NCBI RefSeq assembly: GCF_008757455.1
Contig: NZ_VCMV01000003.1
Span: forward strand, 304,322 to 368,321
Reading direction: 5' to 3'
From: Microvirga brassicacearum
GTDB lineage: Bacteria; Pseudomonadota; Alphaproteobacteria; Rhizobiales; Beijerinckiaceae
Length of the DNA: 64,000 bases
Below are positions 9,018-18,431 of the stretch, one piece after another. The notes below the pieces were generated by a model. The model was not told where the DNA came from. It saw nothing but the letters and a program-made list of their open reading frames with translations, and did no database searches. The position numbers were made by a program, and so were the translations under genes. Numbering within the stretch: the first letter of the stretch is position 1; each line of letters starts with the position of its first letter.

Positions 9018-9804
9018 CCCGATTAAAGTCGCCTTCCAGTCGAAGGTTCTTCAGGGGAAGCGCGCTCTCGTCATCGGCATCGCCAACGAGCATTCGATTG
9101 CCTATGGCTGCGCCAGGGTCTTCCGCGAGCTCGGGGCCGATCTCGCAGTCACTTACCTCAACGAAAAGGCCAAACCCTATGTCGAGCCTCTCGCCAAGGA
9201 GCTCGGGGCATCGATCCTTGCGCCCTGCGATGTGGGTTGTCACGGCGATCTCGAAGCCGTCTTCCAGCAGATCCGTGAGACCTGGGGCAGCCTCGACATC
9301 GCGCTCCATTCCATCGCATTTGCGCCGAAGGAGGATCTGCAGGGACGGCTCCTCGACAGTTCCGACGAGGGGTTCAAGGTGGCGATGGACATCTCCTGCC
9401 ATTCCTTCATCCGCATGGCACGGCTCGCCGCGCCCCTCATGAGTGAGGGCGGAACGCTCCTGGCGATGAGCTATCACGGCGCCAACAAGGTGGTGCCGAA
9501 CTACAACCTCATGGGCCCCGTGAAGGCGGCGCTGGAGAGCGCGGTGCGCTATCTCGCCTACGAATTGGGCGACCAGCACATCAGGGTGCACGCCATCTCG
9601 CCGGGCCCCCTGAAAACCCGGGCGGCCTCCGGCCTGAAGGATTTCGATGTCCTGCTTTCGGAGGCTGTCGAACGGGCGCCCATCGGCGAGCTGGTCGACA
9701 TCGAGGATGTCGGCCTCACGGCGGCCTTCCTGACGACGCCGTTCGCCAGGCGGCTCACCGGAATGACCACCTATGTCGACGGCGGGCTCAGCATCATGGC
9801 GTGA
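8998..9804 (+). CDS. fabI: Enoyl-[acyl-carrier-protein] reductase FabI
   Basis: This 268-residue short-chain dehydrogenase has the FabI-specific N-terminus GKRALVIGIANEHSIAYGCA, the SIAFAPKEDLQGRL segment and the catalytic Tyr-x6-Lys in NYNLMGPVKA. It reduces the enoyl-ACP double bond in fatty-acid elongation. The start lies 20 bases inside the DUF3141 gene, preceded by GAGGGCGAGCTC. Sitting in a pta-ackA/DUF3141 operon, it may be a condition-specific second copy rather than the housekeeping enzyme. The window cannot show whether another fabI exists. Confidence 0.93.
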   Translation: MNDQSTDPIKVAFQSKVLQGKRALVIGIANEHSIAYGCARVFRELGADLAVTYLNEKAKPYVEPLAKELGASILAPCDVGCHGDLEAVFQQIRETWGSLDIALHSIAFAPKEDLQGRLLDSSDEGFKVAMDISCHSFIRMARLAAPLMSEGGTLLAMSYHGANKVVPNYNLMGPVKAALESAVRYLAYELGDQHIRVHAISPGPLKTRAASGLKDFDVLLSEAVERAPIGELVDIEDVGLTAAFLTTPFARRLTGMTTYVDGGLSIMA

Positions 9805-9838
9805 GGGGCTCCTGCATAGGGAGCGTGAGGAGAGAGCC

Positions 9839-10948
9839 GTGCAGACCGTGGATCCACGCGAGACCGTGAATACCTCGGAGCAACCCGCTTCCCTCGAGGC
9901 ATCCTACGTCGAGAAGGCGCTCGGCCTTCTGCTGCTTCTGGTCCTGTTCGTCGGCTGCTTCCTTGTTCTCAGGCCCTTCCTGACGGCAATCCTGCTCGCC
10001 GTCATCCTCTGTGTGTCGACATGGCGGCTGTTCCGCCGGATTGAGCATCTGCTGGGCGGGCGGCAGACAGCCGCGGCCCTGGTCATGACCCTCATGACCG
10101 CCGCCCTGCTCGTACTCCCCCTCGTGGCCTTGGGCGCGAACCTGGCGGACGACCTCGCCCAGCTGAACGCGGCCATCCGTTTAGCCATCGAACAGGGTCT
10201 GCCGCCGCCTGGCTGGCTCGGACGCCTGCCGTTGGTTGGAGCGGAGGCAGAGCGGATATGGCTCGAGGTGTCGCAGCGGGGTGTGAAACTCGGACCGGCA
10301 CTCGCGCCCTACATGAAACCGTTGCGCGAGTGGTTCCTGCAACAAGGATATTCGCTCGTCACGGGTACACTTCAGGTCGTGTTTGGGATCGCGTTGACCT
10401 TTTTTCTCTATCGCGATGGCGCTTATGTCGAGAGCCGTCTGGGATGGGGGATGTCCCGCTTGGGCGGATGGCGGGCGAAGCGCGTGTTGCAGACCGCCGG
10501 GATGACCATCGTGAGCGTCGTCAACGGGGTTCTCGGCACAGCACTCGTCCAGGGCATCCTGCTGGGCGTCAGCTTCTGGTTGGCCGGAATCCCGGGTGCC
10601 ATCGTGCTCGGCGCCATCGGCGTGGTCCTGACGTTATTGCCCTTGGGTATTGTGGTGCTATGGCTGCCCGCCGGCCTTTGGCTGATGTCGGATGGCCATA
10701 CGGGGTGGGCTATATTCGTGATGGCGTGGAACGGTCTCTTCGTCGGCACCCTCGACAACGTCCTGCGTCCCTACCTCATTAGTCGTGGCGTCAGGATGCC
10801 GATGGTGCTGATCTTTCTGGGCGTGCTCGGCGGCCTCGTGACGTTCGGAATCGTCGGGGTGTTCCTCGGCCCTGTCCTGCTCGCCGTCGCCCATACCCTG
10901 TTCCAGGATTGGGGGCGCTCCAGTGAAACAGAGCCAGGGCCGGTATGA
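9839..10948 (+). CDS. AI-2E family transporter (YdiK/PerM type)
   Basis: The open frame begins earlier inside fabI, but GTG 9839 has a GTGAGGAGAGA site and avoids the overlap, giving 369 residues. About eight hydrophobic segments are visible, in two early helices, a soluble loop (residues about 100-180) and five or six late helices. The late segment with FWLAGIPGAIVLGAIGVVLTLLP and the DNVLRPYLISRG motif are hallmarks of the AI-2E exporter family. The substrate is unknown. The family name rests on one characterised member. It is probably the last gene of the P2 operon. Confidence 0.85.
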   Translation: MQTVDPRETVNTSEQPASLEASYVEKALGLLLLLVLFVGCFLVLRPFLTAILLAVILCVSTWRLFRRIEHLLGGRQTAAALVMTLMTAALLVLPLVALGANLADDLAQLNAAIRLAIEQGLPPPGWLGRLPLVGAEAERIWLEVSQRGVKLGPALAPYMKPLREWFLQQGYSLVTGTLQVVFGIALTFFLYRDGAYVESRLGWGMSRLGGWRAKRVLQTAGMTIVSVVNGVLGTALVQGILLGVSFWLAGIPGAIVLGAIGVVLTLLPLGIVVLWLPAGLWLMSDGHTGWAIFVMAWNGLFVGTLDNVLRPYLISRGVRMPMVLIFLGVLGGLVTFGIVGVFLGPVLLAVAHTLFQDWGRSSETEPGPV

Positions 10949-10976
10949 TCGCCGGTTTCCCGCGGGCGGGCGCCTT

Positions 10977-11234
10977 TCAGCGCCGGCCTGCGCGATTGAC
11001 CGGACCGCCGCGATTCATGGGGGTGCCGGGGCGCACGCCAACGCCCACTGCACCTACGCCGGGAGTGACGACGGCACGCCGGGCCACCGGCGCAATTGGG
11101 CGCGCGATGCAGCCTCTCGGCACGCCTACCGTCGTGCAATAGATAACTGCATTCGCAGACTCCGTCACCATGAAAAGGCCGGTGAATGCGGCCAGCGCCA
11201 GTCCGGCGCGGGACAACGATCCAATGCGAGCCAT
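10977..11234 (-). CDS. Small secreted hypothetical protein
   Basis: The 85-residue product starts at ATG 11234 behind a strong GGAGGAAGG site. It begins with a signal peptide (LSRAGLALAAFTGLFMVTESANA). The mature part has two cysteines (VIYCTTVGVPRGCIARP) and a Gly/Pro/Val/Arg-rich tail. Such low-complexity exported peptides are common in Rhizobiales and have no known role. It converges with the AI-2E transporter gene. Confidence 0.7.
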   Translation of the reverse strand: MARIGSLSRAGLALAAFTGLFMVTESANAVIYCTTVGVPRGCIARPIAPVARRAVVTPGVGAVGVGVRPGTPMNRGGPVNRAGRR

Positions 11235-11320
11235 TACCTTCCTCCAGTCAAATGTTGCGTCTGTCTGATCATTCGGAGCGGTTCTTTCTACAGCCCTGGC
11301 AGCCGATGTGCTTGATGTCT

Positions 11321-11348
11321 TGGGACACCACTTTGCCCTTTTGGGACA
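11321..11348. promoter_or_regulatory. TGGGACA direct repeat, 21-bp spacing
   Basis: TGGGACA occurs at 11321 and 11342, 21 bp apart, in the 338-base gap between two divergent small secreted-protein genes. The step equals that of P1-P3 but the heptamer differs. A possible -10 (TATTGT, 11369-11374) lies downstream on the plus strand. It could serve another AraC-type or response regulator. Nothing else in 11235-11572 was recognised. Confidence 0.3.
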
Positions 11349-11572
11349 GATGTCGACGATCTACGGGTTATTGTACGACATGCTCCTAAGGCGACGGGCG
11401 CCGTGCTGAATATAGCACAGACGCGGGATTTGAAGCGGGTAATTCGAACGCGGGAGACACCGACTGTCGCCAGTAGTGTCATTTCTGCATAGACATCCAC
11501 TACACCAAGGTGACCAAGTCGGCTTTATACCGCGCCAGGAATTGCACGAATTCTTGAAACAGGAGACGTCCT

Positions 11573-11944
11573 ATGCGTCGTGTTCTCGCCAGCTTTTTCC
11601 TTGCTGTGACATTCACCCTCATCAATAACGCGGCCCTTGCGCAGCAGCAGTTCGATGGGCGCTGGAGTGTCGAGGCCATCCCCGAGAAGGGCGCCTGCGT
11701 CAGAGCCCGTCGCTATGCTGTGGCGATTGAGAATGGGACCATGCGCAATGCCGGCCGAAAGATGGAGAAGGTCAACGTCTCCGGCGGGCTAGAGGCAAGC
11801 GGGCGCATTCGGGGCAGCATCCGACGCAACAAGACACAGGTCGATGTGACGGGTAACCTGTCGGGACGTTTGGGTTCCGGCGACTGGGCCATCGCGGGAC
11901 GCGTGGCCTGTTCGGGACGGTGGACGGCCGAGAAGAAAAGCTGA
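11573..11944 (+). CDS. Secreted hypothetical protein, 123 aa
   Basis: The ATG follows AGGAGACG. Residues 1-23 form a signal peptide ending ALAQQQ. The mature domain of about 100 residues starts FDGRWSVEAIPEKGAC and repeats a beta-strand pattern (VNVSGGLEASGRIRGSIRR, VDVTGNLSGRLGSGDWAIAGRVACSGRW) with two cysteines. This looks like a small all-beta periplasmic protein common in Rhizobiales. No function can be assigned. Confidence 0.75.
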   Translation: MRRVLASFFLAVTFTLINNAALAQQQFDGRWSVEAIPEKGACVRARRYAVAIENGTMRNAGRKMEKVNVSGGLEASGRIRGSIRRNKTQVDVTGNLSGRLGSGDWAIAGRVACSGRWTAEKKS

Positions 11945-12006
11945 TGTCCAACGTCGGGTTATGTGATCGGCGAACGAACCAGATAGAGGCTTCTCGCACC
12001 GGAATC

Positions 12007-13452
12007 TCAGAAGTCGCGCTGAATACGTAGACGACTCTCCCAGCTATCCGCCGAGCCCGTCGACTTAAAGAAGCCCGTCGATTCGCCGGCGGCGGTCGTG
12101 AGTGGAACTGCAACACGTCCCCGTGGATCCACCCTTGTGTATAGGACCTCGACGCCGATCTGGAGCCCGGTGACCGGTGTCCAGATGGTGTTGGTGCCGA
12201 TGCGGTACTCGTTGAAGTCGAGGAGGCCCGTCGCAGTGCCGGCCGTGCCGGCAGTGATGGTCGCGGCATTCGCCGGTACGATGAACCGGGCACCCGCCGG
12301 AGCGTCAAAGCGCATCCACGACCCAAAGATGTTCGTCGCGAAGGCCCGGTTCCAGTTATGGTTGAGGCCGCCGGCGACGCCATAGGCCTTGTTGGTCTTG
12401 AACTCGCCCGTGAATGGATCGACAAAGGCGTCCGCAAAGGGCAGCGCGAGCGGGCCGGCGCTGATTACGCCCTCGTTGATGGGGCCTGCTTGGCCGGCAT
12501 TGATGTAACCGACCGCACCATCCGTGTAGGTAGCCGAAATCCAGGCTGTATCGGCCTCGCCGAGAAACGGCAGCTTGACCACAGTATTCAGCGCGATCGC
12601 GAAGCCATAATCCGTGTCAGCAAAGGTCGGGTTCGGCAGGCCGGTGAGCGGGTTGAGCACGGGGACGACGACACCGTCGACGGTGGTGACGCCGGCCGCC
12701 ACGTCACGGATCTGATGCAGCGCGCTGGAGAGTTGTACGCTGCCCCAGGTGCCGGTATAGCGCAGGTTCGCAACCACATCCGGCACGCGCTGACCACCGT
12801 AATTAAACGGGAGCGGAGCTGCCGCACCCACACCGAAGAGCGGGAACACGAGTGGGTTGTTGACGCGACGTTCGAGCGCATCTTCAAGCGATAGGGTCGC
12901 CGAGAAGCCATTCCCGAAGGAGAACGTATAAGCGAGCAGATCCACATCCGCGTTGGTAGGGTCGTCGAAGCGCAGATCGCCGAAGTTCGGCGCCGGCAGT
13001 TCAGAGTCCGAGAAGAACGACGTGACCCGTCCGGCCGTCAGGCCGCCAAACTGGACATAGGCCTGGTTGATCTTCGGGTTGGTAGAAATCTCCCCGGGGC
13101 TTGCAAACGCACCTGAGTTGCGATCGATCTCATACCGGATATAGGAGCGCAGCAGGCCATACGCCGTCATCGTGCGGGTGTCGAGGTTCAGACGGCCACG
13201 GGCACGAAAGCCGGTGATGTCCTGAGCGCGGGTGAATGGCTCGGCGTAGAGGTAGTCGGCACGAACCCGACCGCCGATGCGCAGGCATGTCTCGGTACCG
13301 GGGATATAGAAAAAGCCTTGCCCGTAGGTGGAGCACACGCGAACGTACTCGACGGGAGCTGCCTTCGCGATGGGAAGATCGGCAGCTTGAGTGCCTGTAA
13401 CAACAGCGAGCCCGGCAGCAGAACCGATTATCAGGCTCCGAAGATGCGGCAT
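12007..13452 (-). CDS. Outer-membrane porin (Porin_2 family)
   Basis: From ATG 13452 (GGAG eight bases upstream) the protein has 481 residues. A signal peptide ends near GTQAADL. The start of the mature chain, AAPVEYVRVCSTYGQGFFYIPGTETCLRIGGRVR, is typical of alphaproteobacterial Porin_2 proteins, with two cysteines probably disulfide-bonded. Alternating beta strands follow and the protein ends in an aromatic residue (RIQRDF), as outer-membrane barrels do. It should form a general diffusion pore. The gene lies downstream of the transporter gene in the same direction with a 153-base gap, so it may have its own promoter. Confidence 0.92.
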   Translation of the reverse strand: MPHLRSLIIGSAAGLAVVTGTQAADLPIAKAAPVEYVRVCSTYGQGFFYIPGTETCLRIGGRVRADYLYAEPFTRAQDITGFRARGRLNLDTRTMTAYGLLRSYIRYEIDRNSGAFASPGEISTNPKINQAYVQFGGLTAGRVTSFFSDSELPAPNFGDLRFDDPTNADVDLLAYTFSFGNGFSATLSLEDALERRVNNPLVFPLFGVGAAAPLPFNYGGQRVPDVVANLRYTGTWGSVQLSSALHQIRDVAAGVTTVDGVVVPVLNPLTGLPNPTFADTDYGFAIALNTVVKLPFLGEADTAWISATYTDGAVGYINAGQAGPINEGVISAGPLALPFADAFVDPFTGEFKTNKAYGVAGGLNHNWNRAFATNIFGSWMRFDAPAGARFIVPANAATITAGTAGTATGLLDFNEYRIGTNTIWTPVTGLQIGVEVLYTRVDPRGRVAVPLTTAAGESTGFFKSTGSADSWESRLRIQRDF

Positions 13453-13605
13453 AGTATTGGCTCCGAGATCAAACTTACGCTCGCGATGATGCAAGCGTGG
13501 GCAGATCGGAGAACTCGTCAAGCCAACCTGGGGCTGGAGTTGCCTCACTTTCGTACAATCACGCCCAGTGTTGCCCACCAGCACCACTTCAAGCGTGTCC
13601 CAAAC

Positions 13606-15174
13606 TCAGCTCAGCAGGACCTGAACAGCAATAATCTTGACGATGGTCGTGCTTGGGAAACAGATCGCATAACCAATGTCGGTCCTGTCGGTTGGAGCCA
13701 GACGCCCAGCTGCGGCGACGATTGCGGGATTTCCGGTTGAGCCGGCGCAGACGCCGAGCAGATCGTCGAATGGAATGCGCAGCAGATAGCCGCCGACCAG
13801 CACGATCAGCACCAATGTGAGCAGCACGGCGGCTCCGCCAAGCAGGATTTGTATTCCGTTAGACGCTACGGTTTGTACAAAGGGGCTTCCCGCGCCGATC
13901 GCAACCGACCCGATGAAGATCGACAGTCCTAGGTTCCGCAGAACGAGATTTGCCACAACAGGCATTCTCCAGCCGATTGGGCCGGTACGGCCGAGCCAGC
14001 CAAGGATAAGCGCCATGACCAGCGGCCCGCCCGCCACGCCCAAGCTGAATGTGCCGCCTCCCGGCAGGGGAACGGGGATCATGCCGAGGAGCAAGCCGAG
14101 TGCGATCCCGACACCGATCGAGACGAAGGACAATTCGGCGTTGCCCTTGATGCTGTCGCCGAAATGGCGCCGGACCTCGGCCTGCCTGCCTGTAGGAACC
14201 GCAGCCACGAGCAGGTCGCCGTATTCAATCGTCAAATCAGATGAAGCAAAGAGTTCCAAATCCCCCCGGCGCACGTGCGAAATCGTCACTGGGAAGTCGG
14301 GAAGAACAAGATCGCCAAGAGGCTTGCCGACGAAAGCCGCTTTGGACACGTACACCCGCACCACATCATAATTCGCACGATCGCGGCTCAGGCGGCCCGG
14401 CTCCTCTCGCCCCATGAATGCCTTGGCCTGTTCGATGCTGCTTGGGCTGCCGACCAAAAGCAGACCGTCGCCCGGCTCCAATTTTGTTCCAGAAACAGGA
14501 GGAGCATTCACGTGATCGTGGCGTACGGCGACGATCTTGACGTCAGCCGGCAACGTCGTGGAGAGTTCTTCGATAGTCCTTTCCCGGTCGCCGGATTCAA
14601 GGGTCAGCTCGGCAAGTCGCACATTCTGTGACGGTGGCGAGAATTTGGGTTTGACCAGCGCTGTCATGATCGTCATCAGAATGATGGGACCGATCACACC
14701 GAACGGGTACGACACCGAGTAGCCGATCGCCGGATCCTGGTTACCTGCCGCGGCCAATGCCGCTTGCAGGGTCGGCGTGCTGGTGCCCGAACCGGCAAAG
14801 AGTCCGGCCGCCGTCCCGAGCGAAATTCCAAGAGGCCCGGCAAGCAACATCGCGACACCGAGAGAGGCGACCACTGCAAATGTCGCCAGAGCAATATACT
14901 TGATGCCCGGGCCGCGAAGGCTGGCAAAGAACTGCGGCCCGTATTGAATGCCGACGCCGTACACGAACATGACAAGGCCGATGGTTCCAACCATTCCGGA
15001 AGGCGCAGCCTTCGGCGCAATGGCCCCAATGATCAGGCCGGTGAACAGGACTGCGCCGGCGCCAAACGAAACTCCCCCAAACGAGATTTGGCCGAGTGCA
15101 TAACCGGTGGCGATAGCGAGAAACAACGCCAGCAAGGGGGACGATTCAAGCAGGGTGCGAAGGACTTCAATCAT
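13606..15174 (-). CDS. AspT/YidE-type transporter with two TrkA-C domains
   Basis: The 522-residue membrane protein shows the duplicated layout of the aspartate:alanine exchanger family. Five or six N-terminal helices include the GSGTSTPTLQAAL motif. Two soluble TrkA-C-like domains (about 195-275 and 285-360) follow, then five or six helices with the mirrored motif GVCAGSTGNPAIVAAA. It starts nine bases after the pflA stop, so it is the last gene of the sdaA-pfl operon. I infer exchange of an amino or organic acid linked to serine, pyruvate or formate. The actual substrate is unknown. Confidence 0.87.
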   Translation of the reverse strand: MIEVLRTLLESSPLLALFLAIATGYALGQISFGGVSFGAGAVLFTGLIIGAIAPKAAPSGMVGTIGLVMFVYGVGIQYGPQFFASLRGPGIKYIALATFAVVASLGVAMLLAGPLGISLGTAAGLFAGSGTSTPTLQAALAAAGNQDPAIGYSVSYPFGVIGPIILMTIMTALVKPKFSPPSQNVRLAELTLESGDRERTIEELSTTLPADVKIVAVRHDHVNAPPVSGTKLEPGDGLLLVGSPSSIEQAKAFMGREEPGRLSRDRANYDVVRVYVSKAAFVGKPLGDLVLPDFPVTISHVRRGDLELFASSDLTIEYGDLLVAAVPTGRQAEVRRHFGDSIKGNAELSFVSIGVGIALGLLLGMIPVPLPGGGTFSLGVAGGPLVMALILGWLGRTGPIGWRMPVVANLVLRNLGLSIFIGSVAIGAGSPFVQTVASNGIQILLGGAAVLLTLVLIVLVGGYLLRIPFDDLLGVCAGSTGNPAIVAAAGRLAPTDRTDIGYAICFPSTTIVKIIAVQVLLS

Positions 15175-15183
15175 TTGGACCGC

Positions 15184-16005
15184 TCATCTTGCACGGCAGC
15201 CCGCGTCACGAAATTGTCCCAGCACACGCGCTACCAGATCGGGTGAAGGCGACGGGGTATCGAGTAACTCGTAGTCGAGTCCTGCAGCCTTCCATTTGAA
15301 GCTGCCCATCTGATGGAATGGGAGGACCTCGACCCATTCGACGTTGCTCATTGGCGCCACGAACCGGGCGATTCCCTCGACATTTGCAGGATCGTCGGTC
15401 AGGCCGGGCACCAACACAAAGCGGACCCAAACAGGCTTGCCGAGATTTGCCAGACGCTCGGCAAACTCAAGCGTCGGACGCAGATCCTGGCCCACGGCAC
15501 GGCGGTACGTCGCGGGGTCCCACGACTTGATGTCGAGCAGCACGAGATCGACCAGGCGAAGGTAATCATCGTCGGCACGCGCACCCAGAAAACCTGATGT
15601 ATCCAAAGCGGTATGGACTCCCATCCTCTTGGCGGATGCGAACAGCCTCTTTGTGAAATGCATTTGAACCAACGGTTCCCCGCCCGATATGGTCAGCCCA
15701 CCGTCCATGGCACGCAGCGCCGCCGCATAGGACGTCAATGCCTGTTCGGCACGCTCGAAGGAAACGCGCGTACCGTCCTTGAGATGCCATGTATCGGGGT
15801 TGTGGCAATAAAGGCATCGCAACAGACAGCCGCTCATGAACACTGTGACGCGAATTCCAGGTCCGTCAACGGTGGATCCGGTCTCATACGAATGGATCCA
15901 TCCGACATCGCCCCGTGGATCGTTGAATTCGGCCGTCTCCGGCGCGTCAGGAGATTGTGACAGACGCAACGCGTACCGACTATTGGCCCAAGGTTCGTCG
16001 GCCAT
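15184..16005 (-). CDS. pflA: Pyruvate formate-lyase-activating enzyme
   Basis: This radical-SAM enzyme reductively cleaves S-adenosylmethionine to place the glycyl radical on PflB. The cluster motif CLLRCLYC (Cys-x3-Cys-x2-Cys) and the SAM-binding SGGEP are present, and the length fits (about 273 residues). The frame also offers GTG 16020 overlapping the pflB end. ATG 16005 is preferred because GAGTGAGG lies about nine bases upstream. The gene directly follows pflB and precedes the AspT-type transporter. The enzyme is oxygen sensitive, so activity implies anoxic or micro-oxic growth. Confidence 0.93.
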   Translation of the reverse strand: MADEPWANSRYALRLSQSPDAPETAEFNDPRGDVGWIHSYETGSTVDGPGIRVTVFMSGCLLRCLYCHNPDTWHLKDGTRVSFERAEQALTSYAAALRAMDGGLTISGGEPLVQMHFTKRLFASAKRMGVHTALDTSGFLGARADDDYLRLVDLVLLDIKSWDPATYRRAVGQDLRPTLEFAERLANLGKPVWVRFVLVPGLTDDPANVEGIARFVAPMSNVEWVEVLPFHQMGSFKWKAAGLDYELLDTPSPSPDLVARVLGQFRDAGCRAR

Positions 16006-16016
16006 GATGTCAAGCC

Positions 16017-18362
16017 TCACTCACCGTGGAAAGTACGGCTGATGACGTCCATTTGCTGCTCCTTCGTGAGGCGGACGAAATTTACCGCATAGCCCGAAAC
16101 CCGGATCGTCAATTGCGGGTACTTGTCCGGATGCTCCATCGCGTCGAGCAATGTATCGCGATTCAGGACGTTGAGGTTCATGTGAAACCCTCCCTGGCCG
16201 CAATACGTGTCGAGCACCTTCACCGCCTGAGCGATCTTCTGGCCCTCATCCAGGCGGTTGAGGCTCGGTGTCACGGACACGGTGTAGCTGATGCCGTCTT
16301 GCGCATCAGCGTAAGGCAGTTTGGCGACGGATAGGCACGATGCGAGCCATCCGTGGCTGTCACGGCCATGCATCGGGTTGGCGCCGGGAGCAAAGGGCTC
16401 CCCGGCCTTGCGGCCATCCGGCGTGTCGCCGGTGTTCTTGCCATAGACGACGTTGCTCGTGATGGTGAGGACCGACTGCGTATGAACGGCATTGCGATAG
16501 GTTGGATACTTGCGGATCTTCTTCATGAAGGTGGAGACGAGGTCGGCCGCAATGGAGTCCACGCGATCGTCATTGTTGCCGTATTTCGGGAAGTCACCCG
16601 TGGTCTCGTAAGCGACGATCAGTCCGTCCTCACGCCTGATCGGCCTGACCTTTGCGTGTTTGATCGCGGAGAGGCTGTCGGTCACCACCGACAGTCCAGC
16701 GATGCCGAAAGCCATCGTGCGCAGGATCTGCTGGTCATGGAGCGCCATCTCCAAGCGCTCGTAGTAGTACTTGTCGTGCATGTAATGGATGCAGTTCATG
16801 GCATGGACATAGGTTTGTGCCAGCCACTCCATCATGCTGTCGAACTTCGTCATCACGTCGTCGAATTCGAGAACTTCGCCGGTCACGGGCGCCACCGCTG
16901 GGCCGACTTGGTCGCCACTCACCTCGTCCCGCCCGCCATTGATGGCGTATAGCAGGCACTTGCCGAGGTTGGCCCGCGCGCCGAAGAACTGCATCTGGTT
17001 GCCGATGCGCATGGCCGACACGCAGCAGGCAATTCCATAATCGTCGCCCCAATAGGGACGCATGAGGTCGTCGTTCTCATACTGAATGGACGACGTCTCG
17101 GCCGAAACCTTGATGCAGTAGCGCTTGAAGCCGTCAGGAAGTTGCGTCGACCAAAGCACGGTGATGTTGGGCTCTGGCGCGGGCCCGAGATTCGTCAGCG
17201 TATGCAGCATGCGAAAACTGGTGCGCGTGACCAGTGGCCGGCCGTTAAGATCCATACCTCCGATGCACTCGGTTGCCCAATAAGGGTCGCCCGAGAACAG
17301 CGCGTCATAGTCCGGCGTGCGCAGGAATCGTACGATGCGGAGCTTCTGCACAAACTGATCGACGAGTTCCTGAGCACCCGCCTCATCGATAGCGCCGCTG
17401 CTCAGATCGCGCTCGATGTAGATGTCCAGGAAGGACGAAACACGTCCGATGGACATGGCAGCGCCATTGGCTTCCTTAATGGCTCCGAGATAACCGAAAT
17501 AGGTCCACTGCACCGCCTCACGCGCATTCGCCGCCGGCCGCGTGATGTCGAGGCCGTAGCTCTTGGCCATGGTCGCGAGGTCACTCAGTGCCCGCGTCTG
17601 CTCGGCCAGTTCCTCGCGCTCGCGGATCACGTCATCGGTCGGCCATTTCGCGTCCAGCAATGCCCGCTCAGCGCGCTTTGCTTCCAGCAACCTGTCGGTT
17701 CCGTACAATGCCACCCGGCGATAGTCCCCGATGATCCGGCCCCGACCGTAGGCGTCCGGCAGCCCCGTGATGATGTGGCTGCGCCGACAGGCCATGATCT
17801 CCGGCGTATAGGCGTCGAAGACACCTTCATTGTGGGTTTTGCGATACTTGGTGAAAATGTCGTGCACGATCGGATCCGGCTCAATGCCGGCCGCCTTCAA
17901 ACCCGCTTCGACCATGCGGAGGCCTCCATACGGCATGATGGCCCGTCGGAATGGCGCGTCGGTTTGCAGACCGACAATCACTTCATTGTCGCGATCAATG
18001 TACCCGGGAGGATGCGAGGTGAGCGAAGAAGGAGTTTTGGCATCGGCGTCCAAAACGCCTTTGCGGATTTCCTCTTTGAAGTAAGGCTGAAGTTTGGCCC
18101 AGACAGCTTTCGTCCGGTCGGTGGAGCCGATCAAAAATCCCTCGTCTCCGTCATACGGCGTGACATTGCGTTGAATGAAATCGCGGACGTCGATGGCATG
18201 CTGCCACCGCCCTGGCGCGAAGCCCGACCATTCAGCGACCGAGACTGCGATTTCCGTTGTGGGTGGCGTTGTTTTGACCGCGAAAGATCCGGTTCTCTCG
18301 TGTCCTGCTGCCTGCTTCAGGGTATCCGCGGATGTCTGAGTGGCAATGGCTTCACCTGGCAT
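16017..18362 (-). CDS. pflB: Formate C-acetyltransferase (pyruvate formate-lyase)
   Basis: The 781-residue glycyl-radical enzyme converts pyruvate and CoA to acetyl-CoA and formate. The paired catalytic cysteines are in [12 protein letters not shown]. The radical glycine is in [10 protein letters not shown] near the C-terminus. Further pyruvate formate-lyase features are [27 protein letters not shown] and NPMHGRD. All key residues are present. About 25 extra residues at the N-terminus are Ala/Thr-rich. It lies between sdaA (69-base gap) and pflA. Its acetyl-CoA can feed the Pta-AckA pair at 4-6 kb. Confidence 0.96.
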   Translation of the reverse strand: MPGEAIATQTSADTLKQAAGHERTGSFAVKTTPPTTEIAVSVAEWSGFAPGRWQHAIDVRDFIQRNVTPYDGDEGFLIGSTDRTKAVWAKLQPYFKEEIRKGVLDADAKTPSSLTSHPPGYIDRDNEVIVGLQTDAPFRRAIMPYGGLRMVEAGLKAAGIEPDPIVHDIFTKYRKTHNEGVFDAYTPEIMACRRSHIITGLPDAYGRGRIIGDYRRVALYGTDRLLEAKRAERALLDAKWPTDDVIREREELAEQTRALSDLATMAKSYGLDITRPAANAREAVQWTYFGYLGAIKEANGAAMSIGRVSSFLDIYIERDLSSGAIDEAGAQELVDQFVQKLRIVRFLRTPDYDALFSGDPYWATECIGGMDLNGRPLVTRTSFRMLHTLTNLGPAPEPNITVLWSTQLPDGFKRYCIKVSAETSSIQYENDDLMRPYWGDDYGIACCVSAMRIGNQMQFFGARANLGKCLLYAINGGRDEVSGDQVGPAVAPVTGEVLEFDDVMTKFDSMMEWLAQTYVHAMNCIHYMHDKYYYERLEMALHDQQILRTMAFGIAGLSVVTDSLSAIKHAKVRPIRREDGLIVAYETTGDFPKYGNNDDRVDSIAADLVSTFMKKIRKYPTYRNAVHTQSVLTITSNVVYGKNTGDTPDGRKAGEPFAPGANPMHGRDSHGWLASCLSVAKLPYADAQDGISYTVSVTPSLNRLDEGQKIAQAVKVLDTYCGQGGFHMNLNVLNRDTLLDAMEHPDKYPQLTIRVSGYAVNFVRLTKEQQMDVISRTFHGE

Positions 18363-18431
18363 GACAGCTTCCTCCCGGCGACGATCGTTCGTCTTTGATT
18401 CAGCACTTCTCTCACTCGGCGGGCGAAGGAC

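Noticed and set aside
17142-18398. 418-residue open frame on the plus strand
   Set aside because: It is antisense to pflB, whose catalytic and glycyl-radical motifs are intact.
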